This document shows positions 14,739 through 21,458 of a stretch of DNA of 22,775 bases, in pieces (position 1 is the first letter of the stretch; each line of letters opens with the position of its first letter). Origin of the DNA: Nitrososphaerales archaeon (lineage in GTDB: Archaea > Thermoproteota > Nitrososphaeria > Nitrososphaerales > Gagatemarchaeaceae); NCBI GenBank assembly GCA_030039515.1, contig JASHVT010000151.1, forward strand, positions 1-22,775, written 5' to 3'. The notes beneath the pieces were generated by a model. The model ran no database searches. It worked only from the letters and a program-made list of their open reading frames with translations, and was not told where the DNA came from. The position numbers were made by a program, and so were the translations under genes.

Positions 14739-14755
14739 GCCAGCCTCGCTGCAGA

Positions 14756-14770
14756 GCTCGCCGAGCGAGC
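14756..14770 (+). terminator. Possible hairpin after the aldo/keto reductase gene
   Basis: A perfect 6+3+6 inverted repeat (gctcgc-cga-gcgagc) starts 18 bases after the stop. There is no T-run, so it may only protect the 3' end. Confidence 0.3.
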
Positions 14771-14834
14771 CCAACTCCGCCAACCAGAGCTGGGCCCTGT
14801 CCGAGCGAAGTCGCGGCGAGCGGCTAGGGACAAC

Positions 14835-14842
14835 GATATCAA
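14835..14842 (+). promoter_or_regulatory. TATA-like box of the thioredoxin-fold gene
   Basis: The sequence gatatcaa is centred about 27 bases before ATG 14866 and only a few bases before ATG 14842, which decides the start in favour of 14866. Confidence 0.5.
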
Positions 14843-14865
14843 TGGGCCCGCGCTCCGAGCCTCGA

Positions 14866-15411
14866 ATGACGACGACGCTGAGCCTGGGGTCTCCGGCGCC
14901 CGACTTCGAGCTGCCCGGCGTCGACGGACGGAAGCACTCCCTTTCGTCGTTCGCGGGCAAGCCCGTCTTGGTAGTCATTTTCAGCTGCAACCACTGTCCC
15001 TACGTGGTCGCATACGAGGACCGGATGGTGTCCATCCAGCGCGACTACTCTGCCAGGGGCGTCCAGCTCGTCGCGATCAACTCCAATGACGAGAGGTCCT
15101 ACCCCGAGGACAGCTTCGCCAAGATGGTCAAGCGAGCCGAAGAGAAAGGCTTCAACTTTCCCTATCTGCGTGACGCTTCCCAGCAGGTGGTCGGGGACTA
15201 TGGGGCCGTGTGCACGCCGCACGTCTTCGTATTCGACGCCAAGAGGCTCCTCCGCTACCGGGGAAGGATAGACGACTCGAAGGACCCATCCAAGATAACG
15301 GCCCACGACCTCAGGAGCGCCATCGACGACGTCCTAGCCGGCAGGGAGGTCAGAGTTTCCGACACCCGGCCGTTCGGATGCAGCATAAAGTGGTTCTCGA
15401 TGAAGCCCTGA
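14866..15411 (+). CDS. Thioredoxin-fold peroxiredoxin-like protein (redoxin/AhpC-TSA)
   Basis: A 181-residue protein of the peroxiredoxin-like type with a CNHC centre. LGSPAPDFELPGVDG (7-21) is the standard opening, Cys41 and Cys44 lie in FSCNHCPYV, and VCTPHVFVFD carries the cis-proline that faces the active site in thioredoxin folds. Unlike true peroxiredoxins (TxxC), the two cysteines form a CxxC pair, suggesting a thiol-disulfide reductase or a modified peroxidase. No signal peptide, so it works in the cytoplasm. ATG 14866 is preferred to 14842 on TATA spacing. It is a single-gene unit, convergent with the ParB-like gene. Confidence 0.87.
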   Translation: MTTTLSLGSPAPDFELPGVDGRKHSLSSFAGKPVLVVIFSCNHCPYVVAYEDRMVSIQRDYSARGVQLVAINSNDERSYPEDSFAKMVKRAEEKGFNFPYLRDASQQVVGDYGAVCTPHVFVFDAKRLLRYRGRIDDSKDPSKITAHDLRSAIDDVLAGREVRVSDTRPFGCSIKWFSMKP

Positions 15412-15459
15412 AGCTGAGCAGCAGGAGCCTGTTCACCAGAGTTCTAGACCCGCAGGAGT

Positions 15460-16386
15460 CTATGCGTAGCCTTGCTGCCTGAGCCAGGAGTGGATGGCGA
15501 GCGACGCCACCGCCTCCATGGTGGTGTTCCTCTCCTCTGCCGCCCTCCTGAGCCCGTCCGCCACTCGAGGGTCGAGGAGTATGTCCAGCTTTACCGCATG
15601 GAGATAGGATATCTCCTTCTTGATCTCTTCGACGGGCCTCTGGGGGGCCATCACGAAGTGGCTGACCACCGTCTCGGCCTCTGGCTTCGGCAATGGTGCT
15701 ATCGTCTCGGCAAGCTCCTTGAGCTTCGATGCCCTTTCCCTCTTGGGCAGCTCCCTCACTGACTGGGCCTCCTCCGCGCGGTGCAAGAATGTCGCATGTT
15801 TGACGGGCAGCACTCCCTCCCTCCTCTCCTCGGCGCGCGGGGCCTGCTTGACCGTGATGTCTGCCCTGGAGTCTTTCCTGATGTTCCGTACAGCCTCCAC
15901 GGCCGCTATCCGGTCCTCGACATACCTTCTCGACTTCCCCAGGGCCCTTGCTATCTGCTCGACGCTCCCATATGCGTGGGGGTTCAGCTTGCGGAGCGAG
16001 CTTATCGCGTCGTATTCTTCTTCGGGCTCTATGTCCCTTCGCTGGATGTTTTCAGCCAGCGAGACGACGATCGCCTCTTCGTCCGTCATGGGCCTCACCA
16101 CGGCGGGCAGCCGCTTCAGCCCCGCGATCTTGGCGGCCTCGAACCTTCTCGAGCCCACTACAAGCTCGTACCGCCCACCGATGGGACGGGCTATCACAGG
16201 CTCGAGTATGCCCTTTTCCTTCACCGAGTCTGCGAGGTCTCCGACATCGCCAGGGCTCTTCCTGACGTTCACCTTGCCGACGAAGAGTTTCGACGTCTCG
16301 ACGAGCATGACCGTGCCCGCCTGCTCCTTCCAGCTTTCTTGGGGCGTCGCGAATTTTGGCAAAGAAGACTCCCGTCTTCGCATCAC
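15460..16386 (-). CDS. ParB-like DNA-binding CTPase-fold protein
   Basis: A 308-residue ParB/Spo0J-family protein. The N-terminal domain (about 28-120) has VNVRKSPGDVGDLADSVKEKGILEPVIARP, the box GSRRFEAA (78-85) and AENIQRRDI (111-119); the last two form the CTP-binding pocket in ParB clamps. A helix-turn-helix follows (about 139-165, YGSVEQIARALGKSRRYVEDRI). The linker (about 170-250) is charged, and the last 45 residues (AVKLDILLDPRVADGLRRAAEERNTT and onward) resemble a ribbon-helix-helix or dimerisation unit. No ParA-like ATPase is beside it. The start is GTG 16386 or ATG 16383; ATG 16308 (residue 27) is a shorter option. It lies 40 bases after the trpB2 stop and may share its transcript. 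Confidence 0.88.
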   Translation of the reverse strand: MMRRRESSLPKFATPQESWKEQAGTVMLVETSKLFVGKVNVRKSPGDVGDLADSVKEKGILEPVIARPIGGRYELVVGSRRFEAAKIAGLKRLPAVVRPMTDEEAIVVSLAENIQRRDIEPEEEYDAISSLRKLNPHAYGSVEQIARALGKSRRYVEDRIAAVEAVRNIRKDSRADITVKQAPRAEERREGVLPVKHATFLHRAEEAQSVRELPKRERASKLKELAETIAPLPKPEAETVVSHFVMAPQRPVEEIKKEISYLHAVKLDILLDPRVADGLRRAAEERNTTMEAVASLAIHSWLRQQGYA

Positions 16387-16426
16387 GGTCTCTTAAGAGT
16401 ATCCGGGACACGGCCTCGCCGTCAGG

Positions 16427-17725
16427 TCACGCTTTCATCTTGTGGCGATATGCGTCCAGATCGAGGAACCCGTGGCCGCTGATGTTCACCAGGATGCACC
16501 TCTCCTCGCCCTTCGACTCGGCCCTCCTCGCTTCGTCCATCGCCGCCCTGACTGCGTGGGCAGACTCTCCCGCGATCAGCCAGCCTTCCGTCTCGAGGAA
16601 CGTCCTCGCCGCCTCGAATACGAGCATCTCGTCGGCCGGGTAGGCGATCGCCTTCACGTACCCCTTGCTCTTCAAGGCGCTTATGATCGGCGCCGCGGCG
16701 TGGTACCTGATGCCGTCGGACATTATCGGTGTCATCGGCGTGTCATGCCCCAAGGAGTACATCTTCATCAGCGGGGTGTGTCCCGCCGTGTCGCCGAAGT
16801 CGTACCTGTATTCGCCCTTGATGAGGTTCGGCGCTGCCTCCGACTGGGCCGCGATGAACTCGCACTTCCGTTTCCTTTGGAGGACCTCTCCCAAGAAAGG
16901 CAGGGCGACCCCTCCGAAGTTCGACCCTCCGCCCAGGCAAGCTATCACCACGTCGGGCGAGTCGCCTACCAGCTCGAACTGCTTTATCGTCTCTAGGCCT
17001 ATGACCGACTGGTGCAGCAGGACGTGGTTCAGGACGGACCCCAGGCAGTAGACGCGGCCGCCCTCCAGGTCGGTGAACTCCAGGCCCTCCGACACCGCTA
17101 TCCCGAGCGAGCCTTGGTGCTTGGGATCCTCTGACAGGAGCCGCCTCCCGAAGGCCGTGAGGTCGCTCGGCGATGCGTGAACTTCGGCCCCATACATCTG
17201 CATCAGCAGCCGGCGCTCGCGCTTCCAGTCGTAGACAGCACGCACCCAGAAGACCACCGTCTTCATTCCCATCAGGGAGGCCGCGTAGGACAGCGCGGTC
17301 CCCCACTGCCCTGCCCCGGTCTCCGTAACCAGGGTGTGCTTCCCTTCCTTCGCCGCGTAGTAGGCCTGCGCTATCGCGGTGTTGACCTTGTGAGAGCCCG
17401 TGGGGCTGAGGTCTTCCCTCTTGTAGTATATCCTCGCCTTCTTCAGGCCGAGCCTCTTCTCAAGGCGGAGAGCCCGGTACATGGGACGGGGCCTGCCCGC
17501 GTGTATGTAGAGCTCCCTGATCTCCTCGGGGATGTCAACCCAGCTGGAGGTCGACATCTCCTGTTTCAGGCACTCTCCTACGAGGCGCCGCTTGAGCGCC
17601 TCCATCCTCGACTCCCCGTCGTCGGGCTCCTTGGGAGGCGGGAGCCCTCCGGGGATGTCAGGAACTATGTTGTACCACTTCTTCGGCAGGTCTTCGGGGC
17701 TGAGGGCTATCTGGTCAACTTCCAT
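16427..17725 (-). CDS. trpB2: Tryptophan synthase beta chain, TrpB2 type
   Basis: A 432-residue PLP enzyme of the long TrpB2 subfamily. The TrpB2-specific N-terminus KKWYNIVPDIPGGLPPP precedes the fold; the cofactor lysine is Lys113 in LSPTGSHKVNTA; ETGAGQWG and the phosphate-binding GGGSN (265-269) follow; GESAHA and the terminal ISGHGFLDLDAY are typical. It makes tryptophan from indole and serine; some archaeal TrpB2 enzymes prefer O-phosphoserine. No trpA or other trp gene is present, so it may salvage indole. ATG 17725 was chosen over ATG 17740 because the TATA box lies 26 bases before it and only 11 before the other. The ParB-like gene follows 40 bases downstream. Confidence 0.95.
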   Translation of the reverse strand: MEVDQIALSPEDLPKKWYNIVPDIPGGLPPPKEPDDGESRMEALKRRLVGECLKQEMSTSSWVDIPEEIRELYIHAGRPRPMYRALRLEKRLGLKKARIYYKREDLSPTGSHKVNTAIAQAYYAAKEGKHTLVTETGAGQWGTALSYAASLMGMKTVVFWVRAVYDWKRERRLLMQMYGAEVHASPSDLTAFGRRLLSEDPKHQGSLGIAVSEGLEFTDLEGGRVYCLGSVLNHVLLHQSVIGLETIKQFELVGDSPDVVIACLGGGSNFGGVALPFLGEVLQRKRKCEFIAAQSEAAPNLIKGEYRYDFGDTAGHTPLMKMYSLGHDTPMTPIMSDGIRYHAAAPIISALKSKGYVKAIAYPADEMLVFEAARTFLETEGWLIAGESAHAVRAAMDEARRAESKGEERCILVNISGHGFLDLDAYRHKMKA

Positions 17726-17747
17726 GGAGCCGGCCCCCATCCGTGAT

Positions 17748-17755
17748 TAGATAAA
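17748..17755 (-). promoter_or_regulatory. TATA box of trpB2
   Basis: The minus strand reads tttatcta, centred about 26 bases before ATG 17725. It decides between two in-frame ATG codons. Confidence 0.55.
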
Positions 17756-17798
17756 CAGCCTGCGGCCGGGCCTGCAGGCCGCTCGGAACGACTACAAC

Positions 17799-17807
17799 GT
17801 TTATACT
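17799..17807 (+). promoter_or_regulatory. TATA box of msrB
   Basis: The sequence gtttatact is centred 27 bases before GTG 17830 and 18 bases before TTG 17821. The usual spacing in this window points to GTG 17830. Confidence 0.55.
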
Positions 17808-17829
17808 TCACGCGCATCAGTTGAACGCA

Positions 17830-18222
17830 GTGCTCACCAAGGAAGAGATGGAGGAGCTCAAGGCGAAGCTCTCGAAGGAGTCGGTGAACGTCTGCTTCAA
17901 CAAAGGCACGGAGGCGGCCTTCACAGGAAAGTACTGGGACAACCACGTCAAAGGTACGTACCACTGCGTGGTCTGCGGCACGCCTCTGTTCAGCTCCGAC
18001 ACCAAGTTCGAGTCGGGAACAGGCTGGCCGAGCTTCTTCCAGCCCATATCGAGGGAGGGCATCAAGGAGTCCAGCGACAGGAGTTTCGGGATGTTGAGGA
18101 CCGAGGTGATGTGCAGCAACTGCGGATGCCACCTCGGCCACGTGTTCGAGGACGGCCCTAGGCCTACCGGCCTCAGGTACTGCATCAATTCTGCGGCGCT
18201 CGAGTTCAGGAAGTCGCCGTAG
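17830..18222 (+). CDS. msrB: Peptide-methionine (R)-S-oxide reductase
   Basis: A 130-residue MsrB, which reduces the R form of oxidised methionine in proteins. Both zinc CxxC pairs are present (CVVCG, and CSNCG leading into CHLGHVF), as are the core GTGWPSFFQP and the catalytic cysteine in LRYCINSAAL. LTKEEMEELKAKLSKES is the usual helical start. GTG 17830 was taken as start by TATA spacing; TTG 17821, three codons upstream, is possible. The resolving cysteine may be one of the N-terminal cysteines (NVCFNKGTE) rather than the classic position. No msrA lies in the window. The gene is divergent from trpB2. Confidence 0.95.
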   Translation: MLTKEEMEELKAKLSKESVNVCFNKGTEAAFTGKYWDNHVKGTYHCVVCGTPLFSSDTKFESGTGWPSFFQPISREGIKESSDRSFGMLRTEVMCSNCGCHLGHVFEDGPRPTGLRYCINSAALEFRKSP

Positions 18223-18554
18223 CCCACGTCAAGCGGCGGTCAAACTGTCCGAAGTCCATCATAACATATGTTATATCAGACCGAAGGCTACGCCGTGAGA
18301 GCGAGACGGGCCCTCTTTGCACATAAGGCGACGCCGGCGAACCTTTCGACCGCTCGTCCACGAGCATCTCAATTCACTCAATTTTGCTTGACCAAAGTAG
18401 AGGCTGTTCTAGACTGCCTATCCCATAGGGGCGTCGGGCGAGCTCCTGACCGATGTCATCGGGCAGCGGGAAGCGTGCCGTGCCGGTTGACGCGAGAATC
18501 GGCTCGCCGAAGGTCCGTAGAAGGAGTCTGGTTACCAGAAAGAACTCGAAGCCC
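18223..18554. other. 332-base stretch without a supported gene
   Basis: After msrB the sequence holds a 14-base A/T palindrome (18261-18274) and a weak open frame on the plus strand (from GTG 18295, arginine-rich, no recognisable features, overlapping the next gene out of frame). The downstream gene may begin at ATG 18453 instead of 18555, which would shorten this gap. I see no tRNA or stable RNA in it. Confidence 0.4.
18261..18274. promoter_or_regulatory. Perfect 14-base A/T-rich palindrome
   Basis: ataacatatgttat is its own reverse complement and stands out in a GC-rich setting. With the adjoining tatatc it also resembles a TATA region, 27 bases before GTG 18295. It could be an operator overlapping a promoter for the next gene or for an unannotated RNA. 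Confidence 0.4.
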
Positions 18555-18983
18555 ATGTTCAGCGTGGTGCAGGTTCCTCACAGGAAGCAGAGGTACGAGA
18601 CCGTCGGAGACTGGATACCAGGCAGGCCAGCGGAGATCAGGGTGAGCAAGATGAAGGACGAGAGGTACGCGTTCCTAGTCGCGCTGCACGAGATGATTGA
18701 ATACGAACTATGCAAGATGAACGGGGTCACGGACGCCGAAGTGGTCGCCTTCGACGTGGGCTTCGAGAACGAACGCCGGCAGAACCTCCACTCTGCAGAC
18801 GCGGAGCCTGGGAACGACCCCAGGGCGCCGTACAGGGGCGAGCACGAATTCGCGACGATGGTGGAGATGCTCGTGGCACAAAAGCTGGGAGTCAGGTGGT
18901 CAGACTACGAGAAGACCATCCTCTCGCTCGGCCCGAAGCCGAAGAAGATCCTGGTAAAACCGCTGTCTCGGCGGCGAAACTGA
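18555..18983 (+). CDS. HExxE-motif protein of a conserved, phage-associated hypothetical family
   Basis: A 142-residue protein. VPHRKQRYETVGDW near the start, LVALHEMIEYELCKMNGVT (41-59), AFDVGFENER (65-74), the EPGNDPRAPYRGEH block (84-97) and AQKLGVRWSDYEK (108-120) are the boxes of a family of unknown function that I recall from phage and metagenome proteins. His45, Glu46 and Glu49 of HEMIE with His97 could form a metal site, but this is inferred. ATG 18555 is preferred because the family begins shortly before the VPH box; ATG 18453 would add 34 basic residues. No TATA box with normal spacing is seen before either start. Codon choice resembles its neighbours, so any transfer would be old. 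Confidence 0.7.
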   Translation: MFSVVQVPHRKQRYETVGDWIPGRPAEIRVSKMKDERYAFLVALHEMIEYELCKMNGVTDAEVVAFDVGFENERRQNLHSADAEPGNDPRAPYRGEHEFATMVEMLVAQKLGVRWSDYEKTILSLGPKPKKILVKPLSRRRN

Positions 18984-19068
18984 AAAGCGACTCTCCTAGG
19001 CTGCTGCCCGTGGCGGGGCGACGGGCTAGGCACGTCTTCGGCGCAGGTCAGTCGAATTCTTTCGGTGG

Positions 19069-19077
19069 GTTTAAATC
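19069..19077 (+). promoter_or_regulatory. TATA box of the cyclic-nucleotide-binding gene
   Basis: The sequence gtttaaatc is centred 27 bases before ATG 19101, a classic leaderless arrangement. It excludes the earlier in-frame ATG 19065. Confidence 0.6.
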
Positions 19078-19100
19078 GGTTCCAAAGGACGAAATCACGA

Positions 19101-19523
19101 ATGGCTGGTTCAGACGCGACGTCCATGCTTGGCTCCGTGCCGATGTTCGGGGGTCTCAGCGACAAGAGCGTGAAGGCGATAGCCTCCCAAGGGAAGGAGC
19201 TTACCTACAACGCTGGCGACACGATCGTGAACGAAGGGTCGATCGGCGTCGGTTTCTATCTATTGCTCGACGGGAAGGCCGAAGTCAGAAAGGGAGGGAG
19301 GGTCCTCGCGACGCTTGGAAGAGGCCAGTTCTTCGGCGAGATGTCACTGATCGACGAGCTTCCCCGTTCAGCCGACGTGGTTGCCGTCGCCCCCACAAAG
19401 TGCTGGGCCCTGACGTCTTGGGCCTTCTCTGGACTCGTAAACGCGCACCCAGAAATCTCGCTTGCGATGCTGAAGGAGCTGGTCAAGAGGTTGCGGGCTG
19501 CCCAAAGCTCACCGACTTCCTGA
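19101..19523 (+). CDS. Stand-alone cyclic-nucleotide-binding domain protein
   Basis: A 140-residue protein made of one cNMP-binding domain and little else. MLGSVPMFGGLSDKSVKAIA (9-28) is the N-terminal helical bundle, YNAGDTIVNEGSIGVGFYLLLDGKAEV (36-62) the beta-roll, and the phosphate-binding cassette FFGEMSLIDELPRSADVVA (77-95) keeps Gly79, Glu80 and Arg89, the residues that hold the ribose and cyclic phosphate in CRP and PKA. The C-terminal helix (PEISLAMLKELVKRLRAAQ) matches the helix that follows in CRP, but there is no DNA-binding or enzyme domain. It may therefore act through a partner. It has its own promoter, and the TIM-barrel gene starts 31 bases after its stop. Confidence 0.85.
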   Translation: MAGSDATSMLGSVPMFGGLSDKSVKAIASQGKELTYNAGDTIVNEGSIGVGFYLLLDGKAEVRKGGRVLATLGRGQFFGEMSLIDELPRSADVVAVAPTKCWALTSWAFSGLVNAHPEISLAMLKELVKRLRAAQSSPTS

Positions 19524-19554
19524 GCTTCGGCAAGAGAAACTCGATTGTGGAACG

Positions 19555-20352
19555 ATGAAGATAGGCCTCAGCACATGGTCGCTCCTGCACAAGGACCTAT
19601 ACTCGGCAATCGAGGCAATCGGGAACGAGGGTTACGACTATGTCGAGCTGTGGGGTGAGGTGCCCCACGCCTATCCCGAGTGGGCCGAAAAGAAGCGGAT
19701 CCTTGACGCGCTCTCCTCCTACAAGATGACCGTGACGACGCACGCGCCCTTCTCCGACCTCAACCCCGGCTGGCCGTATCAGCCTGTCAAGGACTCGATT
19801 GAGAGAACGCTCGAGAGCTTTGTCGACTTTTCCGAGTCGGTCGGAGCTACGATAGTCACGTTCCATCCTGGAACCACCTACACGAAGTTCCTGGTCGAAG
19901 ACTCGTTCAAGGCGTCCGCCGCGACGCTCAGGAGGATGGTCAAGGCCGCGGGCGAGAGGCTGGTGATAGACGTGGAGAACCAGACCAAGGGCATGCACGC
20001 GTACGACTTTCCCGTCGCAAGCTCTGCAGAGAACATCGAACGGATGCTGACGGAGGTAGACGGTCTGCAGTTCACGCTAGACACCGGCCACGCCCACGTC
20101 AGCGAAATACACCCGGACTCCTTCGCTCGGAAGGCAGGGCCGAAGCTGAAGGAGCTCCACCTGAGCGACAACACCGGCAAGGCTGACGATCACCTGATAC
20201 CGGGGCAGGGGACCGCGGAGCTCAACCGGCTCTTGAAGAGGCTCGCCCCTTCGGACGTCCTTGTCTGCCTAGAACTGAACCCCTTCAAGAACTCCGAGGC
20301 GGAGGTCCTGCGCGCAGGGCGCGAATTGAAGGCCGGCCTGGGCATTTCCTAG
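19555..20352 (+). CDS. Sugar phosphate isomerase/epimerase-like TIM-barrel protein
   Basis: A 265-residue xylose-isomerase-like barrel (AP endonuclease 2 fold). Metal- and substrate-site residues are readable along the strands: Glu31 (VELWG), His63 (THAPF), His104 (TFHPG), Glu141 (DVENQ), Asp176 and His179 (LDTGHAH), His202 (LHLSD), His213 (DDHLIPGQG) and Glu240 (LELN). The set fits a two-metal active site, as in endonuclease IV and sugar epimerases; the length and the LPGxG-like HLIPGQG favour a sugar isomerase, but a DNA-repair nuclease cannot be fully excluded. ATG 19555 follows the cNMP gene by 31 bases with no clear TATA box, so the two are probably co-transcribed. A GC-rich palindrome follows 12 bases after the stop. 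Confidence 0.85.
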   Translation: MKIGLSTWSLLHKDLYSAIEAIGNEGYDYVELWGEVPHAYPEWAEKKRILDALSSYKMTVTTHAPFSDLNPGWPYQPVKDSIERTLESFVDFSESVGATIVTFHPGTTYTKFLVEDSFKASAATLRRMVKAAGERLVIDVENQTKGMHAYDFPVASSAENIERMLTEVDGLQFTLDTGHAHVSEIHPDSFARKAGPKLKELHLSDNTGKADDHLIPGQGTAELNRLLKRLAPSDVLVCLELNPFKNSEAEVLRAGRELKAGLGIS

Positions 20353-20363
20353 CAAGCTAGGAC

Positions 20364-20381
20364 GCGCCCCACGTGGGGCGC
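20364..20381. repeat. Perfect 18-base GC palindrome with CACGTG centre
   Basis: gcgccccacgtggggcgc is its own reverse complement. It lies in the 120-base gap between convergent genes. It could act as a terminator hairpin for both strands, though no T-run follows on either, or as a protein-binding site: CACGTG is also the core of the bacterial parS site, and a parB-like gene lies about 4 kb away. Confidence 0.5.
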
Positions 20382-20430
20382 CTGCGAATCGCGGGCTGGG
20401 GACGAATGGGTGGAAGGGGATCGCGCGAGT

Positions 20431-20445
20431 CTCCCGGTCCGGGAG
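20431..20445. repeat. 15-base GC inverted repeat in the convergent gap
   Basis: ctcccgg-t-ccgggag is a perfect 7-base inverted repeat around one base, 28 bases before the end of the minus-strand protease gene. A possible transcript-end hairpin for that gene; no T-run seen. Confidence 0.3.
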
Positions 20446-20472
20446 GGAAGTCAGGACCAGACGGGAAGTCCA

Positions 20473-21390
20473 TCACTCTTCAGCCTCTCTAGGGGTCGCT
20501 CTCAGTTCGACCGGTCTCTCGCCCCTGAGGACCCAAAGGCTCACCTGCCTTCCAACCACATCTCCCGCGAGGGCCCTGTGCAGCTCGAACTCGTCGGTCA
20601 CCCGGGACTCTCCCAGCTTGAACAGGACGTCGCCGATCGAGACGCCCGCAGTCTTCGCAGGGGACTCGTCGTCGACGGCCCTCACCAGCAGCCCCGTCCG
20701 CTGACCCACGCTCGGATCGTTGGAGAGCCTCTCGGGGAGTTCCAATGGCTCGACGACGACCCCCAGGAAGCCCTTCTTCACGCGGCCGTCCTTCGCTATC
20801 CTCTGCGCGACCTCGTCCAGAGACTCCGTCGGTGTCGCAACTCCCCTGCCGGAGAAGTAGGCGACGTTCATGCCAAGCATCCTCCCCCACGCGTCTACGA
20901 GAGGTCCGCCCGAGTAGCCGGGGTTGAGTTTCGCATCTGAGATCACGGCGTTCTCTATCATGATGCCCCACCATCCCCTCATGCTCCGACTCGGAGCTGT
21001 GACCACCCCTGCCGTGACGGAAGGCTTTGCACTAAAGGCGCTGGAGAGGGCCATGACGAACTGCCCTGCCTTCGCCTCGCGAGACGAGCCCCTCTTGATT
21101 GGTATGAGGCCACCGGCGTCCACCTTGAGGAGCGCCACGTCCGAGTAGGGGTCTCTCCCCACAACGCGAGCACCGAACTCTCTGCCGTCGGAAAGCGTGA
21201 CCACAGGTTCAGTCGACCTGCCGACTACGTGGCTCGCTGTGAGCACAAGGCCATCACTGCTCCACACGACCCCCGTCCCGCTCCTCCTACCCGCGTTGAT
21301 CCCGACCACCGAGGGGGACACGCTCTCAGCCAGTTGAGCTACTGCGTCGGAGAAAGACTGCAGCAGCTGTGTTCCGTCTGTGTTAGTCAT
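20473..21390 (-). CDS. HtrA/DegP-like serine protease with PDZ domain, no signal peptide
   Basis: A 305-residue trypsin-fold protease (about 20-195) plus one PDZ domain (about 207-298). The catalytic triad is complete: His54 in LTASHVVG, Asp84 in YSDVALLKV, Ser160 in NPGYSGGPLVD. The usual GNSGGP is GYSGGP here, a tyrosine in place of asparagine next to the serine. The PDZ part has KKGFLGVVVEP and SPAKTAGVSIGDVLFKLGESRV, the typical carboxylate-loop and ligand-groove text. HtrA proteins remove misfolded proteins and mostly act outside the membrane; this one has no signal peptide or anchor from ATG 21390. The in-frame upstream ATG 21462 would add 24 non-hydrophobic residues and overlap the winged-helix gene. 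An inverted repeat sits just before the start. Confidence 0.9.
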   Translation of the reverse strand: MTNTDGTQLLQSFSDAVAQLAESVSPSVVGINAGRRSGTGVVWSSDGLVLTASHVVGRSTEPVVTLSDGREFGARVVGRDPYSDVALLKVDAGGLIPIKRGSSREAKAGQFVMALSSAFSAKPSVTAGVVTAPSRSMRGWWGIMIENAVISDAKLNPGYSGGPLVDAWGRMLGMNVAYFSGRGVATPTESLDEVAQRIAKDGRVKKGFLGVVVEPLELPERLSNDPSVGQRTGLLVRAVDDESPAKTAGVSIGDVLFKLGESRVTDEFELHRALAGDVVGRQVSLWVLRGERPVELRATPREAEE

Positions 21391-21402
21391 CTTGCAACAT
21401 TC

Positions 21403-21419
21403 ACCACCAATGGGGTGGT
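21403..21419 (-). promoter_or_regulatory. Inverted repeat before the HtrA-like gene, possible operator
   Basis: accacc-aatgg-ggtggt is a perfect 6+5+6 inverted repeat, 13 to 29 bases before the ATG. It overlaps the place where a promoter or leader would lie. The TATA element (cgatacc, minus strand, near 21421) is weak, so the gene may be read mainly from the winged-helix gene upstream. Confidence 0.4.
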
Positions 21420-21458
21420 ATCGCCTGTACTTGTTGAGCAGGTACGCGGGAGACCCGC

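Noticed and set aside
14842..14865. Earlier ATG of the thioredoxin-fold gene
   Set aside because: It lies almost on the TATA-like box; the family start MTTTLSLGSPAPDF begins at 14866.
18268..18645. Plus-strand frame after msrB
   Set aside because: Arginine-rich, no family features, and it overlaps the well-supported HExxE gene out of frame.
18710..19558. Long plus-strand frame overlapping the HExxE and cNMP genes
   Set aside because: Very arginine-rich product in a shifted frame of two real genes; typical GC-rich shadow.
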